The notes beneath the pieces are model-generated. The model worked only from the letters and a program-made list of their open reading frames with translations, was not told the DNA's origin and did no database searches. A program made the translations under genes and the position numbers. Shown in pieces: positions 45,424 through 58,600 of a stretch of 64,000 nt of DNA (the stretch's first letter is position 1; the number at the start of each line of letters is the position of its first letter). The DNA comes from Sesamum alatum (taxonomy: Eukaryota > Streptophyta > Magnoliopsida > Lamiales > Pedaliaceae), in assembly GCA_034509735.1 (NCBI GenBank), contig JACGWO010000011.1:19266979-19330978 (forward strand), read 5' to 3'.

Positions 45424-45600
45424 ACATCGAAACAACACTCAGTAGCCTTTTGGAAACTAAAGCTCATAAGCTCGGATTATGAGGAGCAAACACACTCGGA
45501 TTTTAAGAGAAACAACCGAGAGGGAAGAGAGTAAAATGAGTGAGGAATTAGTGAGTAGTGATGTGTTTTGAAGCATGCACGGACAACCTTATATAGGCCC
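45424..45600 (-). promoter_or_regulatory. Promoter-like core of an array monomer (representative copy)
   Basis: Read on the minus strand, GGCCTATATAAGGTTGTCCG provides a TATA box. It is followed by GTGCATGCTTC and a pyrimidine-rich stretch containing CACTACTCACTAATTCCTC, CTCTCTTCCCTCTCGGTTG and GCTCCTCATAATCCGAGC. A TATA box followed by a C/T-rich leader is typical of plant core promoters and of LTR R regions. The arrangement recurs in essentially all monomers. Activity is inferred, not shown. Confidence 0.45.
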
Positions 45601-48600
45601 TCAAAGTGCACAATAATTCTGCTGCATTTATCCTCATTTAAGGCTGAAATAATCAACCTTAAACCTGATTTTAAAATACATTGAAAGGTAATTAATTTTT
45701 GGTCAAAAACGGCAGAAAATTGAAGGACATGGAATCAAATTCCTTTGGTTTTATCAAGATGCAAAACCTGAATTTTAAGAGAGGTAAATACATGTATAAA
45801 AACTAAATTTAAAAAGTTTGACCAAAAATTTGAAAGCAATTTTCAGTTTTAAAACCAGATAAAATCCAAATGATTTTTGGTGCAAAAAGATAGATACTGA
45901 GATTGAGGCATTCGCCCTCTCGGTCCAATAATTTCACTAAACCGAATCACAGATATAATCTGCTTGCCTTGAAAGACATTATACGTCCCGTTTCGAATTT
46001 GCACACGGGTACTACAGAACTTCTTCAAGGATAAGACGGTTTCAGTTCTAACGGTATGCACTTTATCGTAGAACACTTTGTAACAACACTCGGTAGCCTT
46101 TGGAAAACTAAAGCTCAAACGCTCAGATTTTGAGGAGCAAACACCCTCCGATTTTTGGAGAAACAATCGAGAGAGAAGAGAGCAAAATGAGAGAGGAATT
46201 AGTGAGTAGTGATGTGTTTTGAAGCATGCACGGACAACCTTATATTGGCCCTCCAAGTGTAAAATAATTATGCAACATATATCCTCATTTAAGTATGAAA
46301 TAATCAGCCTAAAACCTGATTTCAAAACACATTGAAAGACAATTAATTTTTGGTCAAAAATGCCAGAAAATTGAAGGACAAGGAATCGGATTCCTTTGGT
46401 TTTATACGGCTCCAAAACCTGAATTTTAAGAGAGGTAAATACATTTAAAAAACTAAATTTAAAAAGTTTGACCAAAAACTAAAAGCCATTTTTAGTTTTA
46501 AAACCAGATAAAATCTAATTGATTTTTGCTGCAAACAGATAGATACTAAGACCGTGACATTCACCCTCTTGGTCTAATAATTTCACCAAACCGAATCACA
46601 AATATACTCTGCTTGCCTTGAAAGAAATTATATGTACCGTTTCGAATGTGCACACGGGTACTACGCAAGTTTTTCCAGGATAAGACGGTTTCAGTTCTAA
46701 TGGTATGCACTTTACCATAGAACACCTCAAAACAACACTCAGTAGCCTTTGGAAAACTAAAGCTCAAAGGCTCGGATTATGAGGAGCAAACACCCTCGGA
46801 TTTTTAGAGAAACAACCGAGAGAGAAGGGAGCAAAATGAGAGAGGAAGTAATAAGTAGTGATGTGGTTTGAAGCATGCACGAGCAAGCTTATATTGGCCC
46901 TCAAAGTGCACACTAATTCTGCAGCATTTATCCTCATTTAAGGCTGAAATAATCAGCCTTAAACCTGATTTTAGAGCACATTGAAAGGCAATTAATTTTT
47001 GCTCAAAAACGGTAGAAAATTGATAGACAAGGAATTAGATTCCTTTGGTTTTATCAGGCTGCAAAACCTTAATTTTAAGAGAGGTAAATACATGTATTAA
47101 ATTGATTTAGAAAGTTTTACCAAAAAACTGAAAGCAATTTTCAGTTTTAAAACCAGATAAAATCCAAATGATTTTTGTTGCAAAAAGATGGATACTGAGA
47201 CTGAAACATTCGCCCTCTCGGTCAAATAATTTCACCGAACTGAATCACAGATATAATCTGTTTGCCTTGAAAGAAATTATACGTCCCGATCCGAACTTGC
47301 ACACGGGTACTACGCAACTTCTTTGAGGATAAGACGGTTTCAGTTCTAACGGTACGCACTTTACCGTAGAACACCTCGAAACAACACTTAGTAGCCTTTG
47401 GGAAACTAAACCTCAAGCACTCGGATTATAAGGAGCAAACACCCTCAGATTTTTAGAGAAAGAACTGAGAGAGAAGAGATAAAAATGAGAGAGGAATTAG
47501 TGATTAGTGATATATTTTGAAGCATGCACGGACAATGTTATATAGGTCGTACAAGTGCACAATAATTCTGCAGCATTTATCCTCATTTAAGGCTGAAATA
47601 ATCAGCCTTAAACTTGAGTTCAAAACACATTGAAAGGCAATTAATTTTTGGTCAGAAAACGGTAGAAAATTGATGGACAAGGAAACAGATTCCTTTGGTT
47701 TTATCAGGCTGCAAAACCTGAATTTTAAGAGAGGTAAATAGGTGTATAAAACTAAATTTAAAAAGTTTGTCCAGAAAATTGATAGAAATTTTCAAATTTA
47801 AAACTAGATAAAATCCAAATAATTTTTGTTGCAAAGAGATTGATATTGAGGCTCAGACATTCGCCCTCTCGGTCCAATAATTTCACCAAACAGAATCACA
47901 GATATAATCTGGTTGTCTTGAAAGAAATTATACGTCCCGTTCAGAATGTGCACACGGGTATTACGCAACTTCTTCCAAGATAAGACGGTTTTTAGTTCTA
48001 ACGGTATGCACTTTACCGTAGAACACCTCGAAACAACACTCAGTAACCTTTGGGAAACTAAAGCTCAAACGCTCGGATTATGAGGAGCAAACACCCTCGA
48101 ATTTTTAGAGAAACAACCGAGAGAGAAGAGAGAAAAATGAGAGAGGAATTAGTGATTAGTGATGTGTTTTGAAACATTCACGGACAACGTTATATAGGCC
48201 CTCCAAGTGCACAATAATTATGTAGCATTTATCGTCATTTAAAGCTGAAATAATCAGCCTTAAACCTGATTTTAAAACACATTGAAAGGCAATTTATTTT
48301 TGGTCAAAAATGAAAACAAATTGAAGGACAAGGAATCAGATTCCTATGGTTTTATCAGGCTGCAAAACTTGAATTTTAAGAGAGGTAAATACATGTATAA
48401 AATTGAATTTAAAAAATTTGACCAAAAAAAGGAATTTTCAATTTTAAAACCAGAAAAAATCCAAATGAATTTTGTTGCAAAAAGATAGATACTGAGACTG
48501 AGACATTAGCCCTCTCGGTCCAATAATTTCACCAAATCTGCTTACCTTAAAAAAATTATACATCCCGTTCTGAATGTGCACACGGGTACTACGCAACTTC

Positions 48601-48819
48601 TTACAGGATAAGACGATTTCAGTTCTAACAGTATGCACTTTACTGTAGAACACCTCAAAACAACACTCAGTAGCCTTTTGGAAACTAAAGCTCAAAAGCT
48701 CGGTTTATGAGGAGCAAACACACTCGGATTTTTAGAGAAACAACCGAGAGAGAACAGAGCAAAATGAGAGAGGAATTAGTGAGTGGTGATGTGTTTTTGA
48801 AAGCATGCACGGACAAGCT

Positions 48820-49376
48820 TATATAGGCCCTCAAAGTGCACAAAAATTCTGAAGCATTAATCCTCATTTAAGGTTGAAATAATCAGCCTTAAACCTGATT
48901 TTAGAACACACCGAAAGGCAATTAATTTTTGGTCAGAAAACGACAGAAAATTGATGGACAAGGAATCAGATTCCTTTGGTTTTATCAGGCTGCAAAACCT
49001 GAATTTTAAGAGAGGTAAATACATGCATTAAATTGATTTCAAAAGTTTTACCAAAAAAATTGAAAGCAATTTTCAGTTTTAAACCAGATAAAATCCAAAT
49101 GATTTTTGCTACCAAAAGATAGATACTGAGACTGAGACATTCGTCCTAACAGTATAAGACGGTTTCAGGATAAGACGGTTTCAGTTCTAACAGTATGCAT
49201 TTTACCGTAGAACACTTCGTAACAACACTCGTAGTCTTTGGGAAACTAGAGCTCAAACGTTCAGATTATGAGGAGCAAACACCCTCGGATTTTTCGAGAA
49301 ACAACCGAGAGAGAAGATAGCAAAATGAGAGAGGAATTAGTGAGTAGTGATGTGTTTCGAAGAATGCACGGACAAC
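48820..49376 (-). repeat. Monomer shortened by internal deletion (about 558 bp)
   Basis: The spacing between TATA-like sites drops by about 90 bp. Near 49139-49175 the CATTCG start runs into CCTAACAGTATAAGACGG, and AAGACGGTTTCAG is then repeated, so the segment holding GAATGTGCACACGGGTAC is gone. Confidence 0.8.
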
Positions 49377-51319
49377 TTTATATAGGCCCTCCAAGTGCAA
49401 AATAATTCTGTAGCAATTATCCTCATTTAAGTATGAAATAATCAACCTTAAGCCTGATTTTAAAACACATTGAAAGACAATTAATTTTTGGTCAAAAATG
49501 CCAGAAAATTGAAGGACAAGGAAGCAGATTCCTTTGGTTTTATCCAACTGCAAAACCTGAATTTTAAGAGAGGTAAATAGATGTATTAAATTGATTGAAA
49601 AAGTTTTACCAAAAAATTGAAAGCAATTTTCAGTTTTAAAACCAGATAAAATCCAAATGATTTTTGCTGCAAAAGATAAATACTGAGACTGAGACATTCG
49701 CCCTCTCGGTCAAATAATTTCACCGAACCGAATCGCAGATATAATCTGCTTACCTTGAAAGAAATTATACGTCCCGTTTCGAATGTGCACACGGGTGCTA
49801 CGCAACTTCTTCCCAGATAAGACGGTTTCAGTTCTAACGGTATGTACTTTACCGTATAATACCTCGAAACAACACTTAGTAGCCTTTGGGAATCTAAAGC
49901 TCAAACACTCGGATTATGAGGAGCAAAACACCCTCAATTTTTAGAGAAACAACTGAGAGAGAAGAGATAAAATGAGAGAGGAATTAGTGATTAGTGATAT
50001 GTTTTGAAGCTTGCACTGACAACGTTATATAGGCCCTCCAAGTGCACAATAATTGTGCGTCATTTATCCTCATTTAAGGCTGAAATAATATGCCTTAAAC
50101 TTGAGTTTAAAACACATTCAAAAGAAATTAATTTTTGATCAGAAAATGGCAGAAAATTGATGACAAGGAATCAGATTCCTTTGGTTTTATCAGGCCGCAA
50201 AACCTGAATTTTAAGAGAGGTAAATACGTGAATAAAGCTGAATTTAAAAAGTTTGACCAAAAAATTGATAGAAATTTTCAGATTTAAAACTAGATAAAAT
50301 CTAAATAATTTTTGTTGCAAAGAGTTGATACTGAAACTGAGACATTCGCCCTCCCGATCCAAGAATTTCACGAAACCGAGTCTAATATATAATCTGCTTG
50401 TCTTGAAAGAAATTATATGTCCGTTTCCGAATGTGCACAAGGGTATTACGCAACTTCTTCAAGGATAAGACGGTTTCAGTTCTAACGGTACGCACTTTAC
50501 CGTGGAACATCTCGAAACAACACTAAGTAGCCTTTGGGAAACTAAAGCTCAAACACTCGGATTATGAGGAGCAAACACACTCGAATTTTTAGAGAAACAA
50601 TCGAGAGAGAAGAGAGAAAAATGAGAGAGGAATTAGTGATTAGTGATGTGCTTTGAAACATGCACGGACAATGTTATATAGGCCCTCCAAGTGCACAATA
50701 ATTCTGTTAGCATTTATCCTCATTTAAGGCTGAAATAATTTGCGTTAAACCTGATTTTAAAACATATTGAAAGGCAATTAATTTTGGGTCAAAAATGGCA
50801 GCAAATTAAAGGACAAGGAATCAGATTCCTTTGGTTTTATCAGGCTGCAAAACCTGAATTTTAAGAGAGCTAAATACATGTATAAAATTGAATTTAAAAA
50901 ATTTGACCAAAAAAAGCAATTTTCAATTTTAAAACCAGAAAAAAGTCCAAATGAATTTTGCTGCAAAAGGATAGATACTGAGACTGAGACATTAGCCCTC
51001 TCGGTCCAATAATCTCACTTAATCGATTCACAGATATAATATGCTTACCTTGAAAATATTATACATCCCGTTTTGAATGTGCACACGGGTACTACGCAAA
51101 TTCTTACAGTATAAGACGGTTTCAATTCTAACAGTATGCACTTAACCGTAGAACACCTCGAAACAACACTCAGTAGCCTTTTGGAAACTAATGCTCAGAA
51201 GCTCGGATTATGAGGAGCAAACACACTCGGATTTTTAGAGAAACAACCGAGAGAGAAAAGATCAAAATGAGAGAGGAATTACTGAGTAGTGATGTGTTTT
51301 GAAGCATGCACGGACAAAC

Positions 51320-51834
51320 TTATATAGGCCCTAAAAGTGCACAATAATTTTGAAGCCTTAATCCTCGTCTAAGCCTGAAATAATCAGCCTTAAACCTGAT
51401 TTTAGAATACATTGAAAGGCAATTAATTTTTGTTCAGAAAACAGCAGTAAATTGATGGACAAGGAATCAGTTTCCTTTGGTTTTATCAAGCTACAAAACC
51501 TGACATTCGCCCTCCTGGTCTAATAATTTCACCAAATCGAATCACAGATATAATCTGCTTGTCTTGAAAGAAATTATTCGTCCCGTTCCGAATGTGCACA
51601 CGGGTACTACGCAACTTTTTCCAGGATAAGACGGTTTCAGTTCTAACGGTATGCACTTTACCGTACAACACCTCGAAACAAACACTAAGTAGCCTTTTGG
51701 AAACTAAAGCTCAAATTCTCGGATTATGAGGAGCAAACACACTCGGATTTTTAGAGAAACAACCGAGAGAGAATAGGGCAAAATGAGAGAGGAATTAGTG
51801 AGTAGTGATGTGTTTTGAAGCATGCACGACAACC
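51320..51834 (-). repeat. Monomer shortened by internal deletion (about 515 bp)
   Basis: Near 51497 AAAACCTGACATTCGCCCTC joins the block that normally ends AAAACCTGAATTTTAAG to the one that normally reads GAGACATTCGCCC. The overlap TGA/GA at the joint suggests a microhomology deletion of about 130 bp. Confidence 0.8.
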
Positions 51835-53049
51835 TTGTATAGGCCCTTAAAGTGCACAATAATTCTTCACAATTTATCCTTATTTCAGGCTAAAGTAATC
51901 AGCCTTAAACCTGAATATAAAACACATTGAATGGCAATTAATTTTTGGTCAAAAATGGCAGAAAATTGAAGGACACGGAATCAGATTCCTTTGGTTTTAT
52001 CTAGCTGCAAAACCTGAATTTTAAGAGAGGTAAATACATGTATAAAACTGAATTTAAAACATTTGACCAAAAAACTAAAATAAATTTTCAATTTTAAAAC
52101 TAGACAAAATCCAAATGAATTTTGCTGCAAAAGGATAGATACTTAGAATGAGACATTCGCACTCTCGGTCCAATAATTTCACCAAATTGAATCACAGATA
52201 TAATATGCTTGCCTCGAAAAAATTATACGTCTCATTCTGAATGTGCACACGGGTACTAAGCAACTTTTTCCAGGATAAGACGGTTTCAGTTCTAACTGTA
52301 TGCACATTACCGTAGAACATCTCGAAACAACACTCAGTAGCCTTTTGGAAACTAAAGTTCAAAAGCTCGGATTATGAGGAGCAAACACACTCGGATTTTT
52401 AGAGAAACAACCGAGAGAGAAGAGAAAAAAATGAGAGAGGAATTAGTGAGTAGCGATGTGTTTTGAAGCATACACGGACAACCTTATATAGGTCCTCAAA
52501 GTGCACAATAATTCTGAAGCATTTATCCTCATTTAAGGTTGAAATAAGCAGCCTTAAACCTGATTTTAAAACACATTGAAAGGCAATTAATTTTTGGTCA
52601 GAAAATGGCAGAAAATTGATGGACAAGGAATCAGATTCCTTCGGATTTATCAGACTACAAAACCCGAATTTTAAGAAAGGTTAATACGTGTATAAAACTG
52701 ATTTGAAAAGTTTGACCAAAAAATTGGAAGCAATTTTAAATTCTAAAACTAGATAAAATCCGAATTAATTTTGCTGCAAAAATATAGATACTGAGACTGA
52801 GACATTCGCCCTCTCTGTCCAATTATTTCACCAGATCGAATCATAGATATAATCTGCTTGCCTTAAAAGAAATTATATGTCCCGTTCTGAATGTGCACAC
52901 TGGTACTATGCAACTTCTTTCAGGATAAGACGGTTTCAGTTCTAACAGTATGCACTTTACAGTAGAACACCTCGAAAAAACATTCAGTAGCCTTTGGGAA
53001 ACTAAAGCTCAAACACTCGGATTATGAGGAGCAAACACCCTTGGATTTT

Positions 53050-55680
53050 TAGAGAAACAACCGAGAGAGAAGAGAGCAAGTGATGTGTTTTGAAGCATGC
53101 ATGGACAACCTCATATAGGCCCTCCAAGTGCACAATAATTCTGTTGCGTTTATCCTCATTTAAGGCTGAAATAATCAGCCTTAAAAACTTGATTTTAAAA
53201 TGCATTAAAAGGCAATTAATTTTTGATCAAAAATGGCAGAAAATTGAAGCAGAAGGAATCAGATTCCTTTGATTTTATCAGGCTGCAAAGCCTGAATTTT
53301 AAGAGAGCTAAATACATGTAAAAAATGTAATTTAAAAATTTTGACCAAAATATTGAAAGCAATTTTAAGTTTAAAAAACCAGATAAAATCCAAATAATTT
53401 TTGCTACAAAAAGATAGATACTGATAGTGAGACATTCGAGCTCTCGGTCCAATAATTTCACCAAACCGAATCATAGATATAATCTCCGTTGAAAGAAATG
53501 ATACGTCCCATTCCGAATGTGCACACAGGTACTACGCAACTTCTTCCAGGATAAGACGGTTTCAGTTCTAACGGTATGCACTTTACCGTAGAGCACCTCG
53601 AAACAACACTCAGTAGCCTTTGGGAAACTAAAGCTCAAACGCTCGGATTATGAGGAGCAAACACCCTCGGATTTTTAGAGAAACAACTGAGAGATAAGAG
53701 AGCAAAATGAGAGAGGAATTAGTGAGTAATGATGTGTTTTTGAAGCATGCACGGACAACCTCATATAGGCCCTGCAAGTGCACAATAATTCTGCAGCATT
53801 TATCCTCATTTAAGGCTGAAATAATCAGCCTTAAACATGATTTTAAAATACATTAAAAGGCAATTAATTTTTGGTCAAAAACGGAAGAAAATTGAAGGAC
53901 AAGGAATCAGATTCCTTTAGTTTTATTAGGCTGCAAAACCTGAATTTTAAGAGAGGTAAATACGTGTATAAAATTGAATTTAAAAAGTTTGACCAAAAAA
54001 TTGAAAGCAATTTTCAGTTTTAAAAACTAGATATAATCCGAATTAATTTGGTGCAAAAAGATAGATACTAATAGTGAGACATTCGCGCTCTCGGTCCAAT
54101 AATTTCACCAAACCGAATCATAGATATAATCTACTTGCCTTGAAAGAAATTATATATCCAGTTCTGAATGTGCACACGGGTACTACGCAACTTCTTCCAG
54201 GATAAGACAGTTTCAGTTCTAATGGTATGCACTTTATCGTAGACACCTCGAAACAACATTCAGTAGCCTTTGGGAAACTAAAGCTCAAACGCTCGGATTA
54301 TGAGGAGCAAACACCCTCGGGTTTTTAGAGAAACAACCAAGAAAGAAGAGAGCAAAATGAGAGAGGAATTAGTGAGTAATGATGTGTTTTGAAGCATGCA
54401 CGGACAACCTCATATAGGCCCTGCAAGTGCACAATAATTCTGCAGCATTTATCCTCATTTAAGGCTGAAATAATCAGCCTTAAACATGATTTTAAAACAC
54501 ATTAAAAGGCAATTAATTTTTGGTCAAAAACGGAAAAAAATTGAAGGACATGGAATCAGATTCCTTTGGTTTTATCAGGCTGCAAAACTTGAATTTTAAG
54601 AGAGGTAAATCATGTATAAACTGAATTCAAAAAGTTTGACCAAAAAATTGAAAGCAATTTTCAATTCTAAAACCAGATAAAATCTGAATTAATTTTGCTG
54701 CAAAAAGATAGATACTGATAGTGAGACATTCGCGCTCTCGGTCCAATAACTTCACCAAACCGAATCGTAGATATAATCTGCTTCCCTTGAAAGAAATTAT
54801 ATGTTTCGTTCCGAATGTGCACACAGGTACTACGCAACTTCTTCCAGGATAAGACGATTTTCAATTCTAACGGTATGCACTTTACCGTAAAACACCTCGA
54901 AACGACACTCAGTACCCTTTGGGAAACTAAAGCTCAAACGCTTGGATTATGAGGAGCAAACACCCTTGCATTTTTAGAGAAACAACCGAGAGAGAAGAGA
55001 GCAAAATGAGAGAGGAATTAGTGATGTGTTTTGAAGCATGCACGGACAACCTCATATAGGCCCTCCAAGTGCACAATAATTCTGCAGCATTTATCCTCAT
55101 TTAAGGCTGAAATAATCAGACTTAAACATGATATTAAAACACTGCGAAAGGCAATTAATTTCTAGTCAAAAACGACAGAAAATTGAAGGACAAGGAAACA
55201 GATTACTTTGGTTTTATCAGGCTGCAAAACCTGAATTTTAAGAGAGGTAAATACATGTATAAAATTGAATATAAAAAGTTTGACCAAAAAATTGAAAGCA
55301 ATTTTAAATTTTAAAACCAGATAAAATCCAAATAATTTTTGCTGCAAAAAGATAGATAATGAGACTGAGACATTCGCCCTCTCGGTCCAATAATTTCTCC
55401 AAACCAAATCACAGATATAATCTGCTTGCCTTGAAAGAAATTATACGTCCCGTTCCGAATATGCACACGGGTACTACGCAACTTCTTCTAGGATAAGACG
55501 GTTTCAGTTCTAACGGTATGCACTTTACCGTAGAAACACCTCGAAACAACACTTAGTAGCCTTTTGGAAATTAAAGCTCAAAATCTTGGATTATGAGGAG
55601 CAAACACACTAGGATTTTTAGAGAAACAACCGAGAGAGAAGAGAGAGCAAAATGAGATAGAAGTAGTGAGTAGTGATGTG
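53050..55680 (-). repeat. Four adjacent monomers sharing a variant TATA site
   Basis: The monomers phased at 53111, 53760, 54410 and 55049 read CCTCATATAGG on the plus strand, giving TATATGAGG instead of TATATAAGG on the minus strand. Several of them share GATAGTGAGACATTCG. Neighbouring monomers are thus more alike than distant ones. Confidence 0.8.
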
Positions 55681-55689
55681 TTTTGAAGC

Positions 55690-58600
55690 ATGCACGGACA
55701 ACCTTATATAGGCTGTGAAGGTGCCCAATAATTCTGCAACATTTATCCTCATTTAAGGCTGAAATAATTAGCCTTAAATATGATTTTAAAACACATTAAA
55801 AGGCAATTAATTGTTGGTAAAAAATTTGAAGAAAATTGAAGGACAAGGAATCAGATTCCTTTAGTATTATCAGGCTGCAAAACCTGAATTTCAAGAGAGG
55901 TAAATACATGGATAAATTTGAATTTTTAAATGTTTGACCAAAAAATTGAAAGCAATTTTTAGTTTTAAAACCAGATAAAATCCAAATGATTTATGCTGCA
56001 AAAAGATAGATACTGAGATTGAGACATTCGCCCTCTCAGTTCAATAATTTTACCAAACCGAATCAAAGATAAAATCTGCTTGCCTTGAAGAAATTATACA
56101 TCCCGTTCCGAATGTGCATACGGCTACTACGCAACTTCTTTGTGGATAAGATGGCTTCAGTTCTAACGGTATGCACTTCACCGTAGAACACCTCGAAACA
56201 ACTCTTAGTAGCCTTTTAGAAACTAAAACTCAAAAGCTCGGATTATGAGGAGCAAACACACGCGGTTTTTTAGTGAAAACAACCGAGAGAGAAGAGAGCA
56301 AAATGAGAGAGGAATTAGTGAGTAGTGATGTGTTTTGCAGCATGCACGGACAACCTTATATAGTTCTTCAAAGTGCACAATAATTCTGCAGCATTTATCC
56401 TCATTTAAGGCTAAAATAATCATCCTTAAACGTGATTTGAAAACACATTGAAAGGCAATAAATTTTTGGTAAAAAACGACAGGAAATTGAAGGACAAGGA
56501 ATCAAATTCTCTTGGATTTATCAAGCTGCAAAACCTGAATTTTAAGAGAGGTAAATACATGTATAAAACTCAATTTAAAAAGTTTGACCAAAAAATTTAA
56601 AATAATTTTCAATTTTAAAACCAGATAAAATCTGAATTAATTTTCCTACAAAAAGATAGATACTGATACTGAGACATTCGCGCTCTGGTCTAATAATTTC
56701 ACCAAACCAAATCATAGATATAATCAGCTTGCCTTCAAAGAATTATACGTATCGTTCCAAATGTGCGCACGGGTACTACGCAACTTCTTCCAGGATAAGA
56801 CGGTTTCAGTTCTAACAGAATGCACTTAACGTAGAACACCTCGAAACAACACTTAGTAGCGTTTTGGAAACTAAAGCTCAAAAGCTCGGATTATAAGGAG
56901 CAAACACACTCGGATTTTTAGAGAAACAACCAAGAGAGAAGAGAGCAAAATGAGAGAGGAATTAGTGAGTAGTGATGTGTTTTGAAGCATGCACGGACAA
57001 CCTTATATAGGCCCTCAAAGTACCCAATAATTCTACAGCATTTATCCTCATTTAAGGCTGAAATAATCAGCCTTAAACTGGATTTTAAAAACACATTAAA
57101 AGGCAATTAATTTTTGGTCAAAAATGGAAGAAAAATGAAGGACAAGGAATCAGATTCCTTTTGGTTTTATCAGGCTGCAAAACCTGAATATTAAGAGGTA
57201 AATACATGGAGAAAACGAAATTTAAAAAGTTTGACCAGAAAATTGAAAGCAATTTTTCAGTTTTAAAACCAGATAAAATCCAAATGATTTATGGTTCAAA
57301 AAGATAAATATTGAGATTGAGATATTCGCCCTCTCGGTCCAATAATTTCACCATACCGAATCACATATATAATCTGCTTGCCTTGAAAGAAATTATACGT
57401 CCTGTTCTGAATGTGCACACGGGTACTACGCAACTTCTTCTAGGATAAGACGGTTTCAGTTCTAACGGTATGCACTTTACCGTAGAACACCTCGAAACAA
57501 CACTTAGTAGCCTTTTGAAATTAAAGCTCAAAATCTTGGATTATGAGGAGCAAACACACTAGGATTTTTAGAGAAACAACCGAGAGAGAAGAGAGCAAAA
57601 TGAGATAGAAGTAGTGAGTAGTGTTGTGTTTTGAAGCATGCACGGACAACCTTATATAGGTTGTGAAAGTGCCCAATAATTCTCCAGCATTGATCCTCAT
57701 TTAAGGCTGAAATAATTAGCCTTAAACATGATTTTAAAACACATTAAAAGGCAATTAATTGTTGGTCAAAAATTTGAAGAAAATTGAAGGACAAGGAATC
57801 AGATTCCTTTAGTATTATCAGGCTGCAAAACCTGAATTTCAAGAGAGGTAAATACATGGGTAAATTTGAATTTTTAAATGTTTGACCAAAAATTTGAAAG
57901 AAATTTTTAGTTTTAAAACCAGATAAAATCGAAATGATTTATGCTGCAAAAAGATAGATACTGAGATTGAGACATTCGCCCTCTCGGTGCAATAATTTTA
58001 CCAAACCGAATCAAAGATAAAATCTGCTTGCCTTGAAGAAATTATACATCCCATTCCAAATGTGCATACGGCTACTACGCAACTTCTTTGAGGATAAGAT
58101 GGCTTCAGTTCTAACGGTATGCACTTCACCGTAGAACACCTCGAAACAACTCTTAGTAGCCTTTTAGAAACTAAAGCTCAAAAGCTCGGATTATGAGGAG
58201 CAAACACACGCGGATTTTTAGTGAAAACAACCGAGAGAGAAGAGAGCAAAATGAGAGAGGAATTAGTGAGTAGTGATGTGTTTTGAAGCATGCACGGACA
58301 ACCTTATATAGGCCCTCAAAGTACCCAATAATTCTACAGCATTTATCCTCATTTAAGGCTGAAATAATCAGCCTTAAACTGAATTTTAAAACACATTAAA
58401 AGGCAATTAAGTTTTGGACAAAAATGGAAGAAAATTGAAGGACAAGGAATCAGATTCCTTTGGTTTTATCAGGCTGCAAAACCTGAATATCAAGAGGTAA
58501 ATACATGGAGAAAACGAAATTTAAAAAGTTTGACCAGAAAATTGAAAGCAATTTTCAGTTTTAAAACCAGATAAAATCCAAATGATTTATGCTGCAAAAA

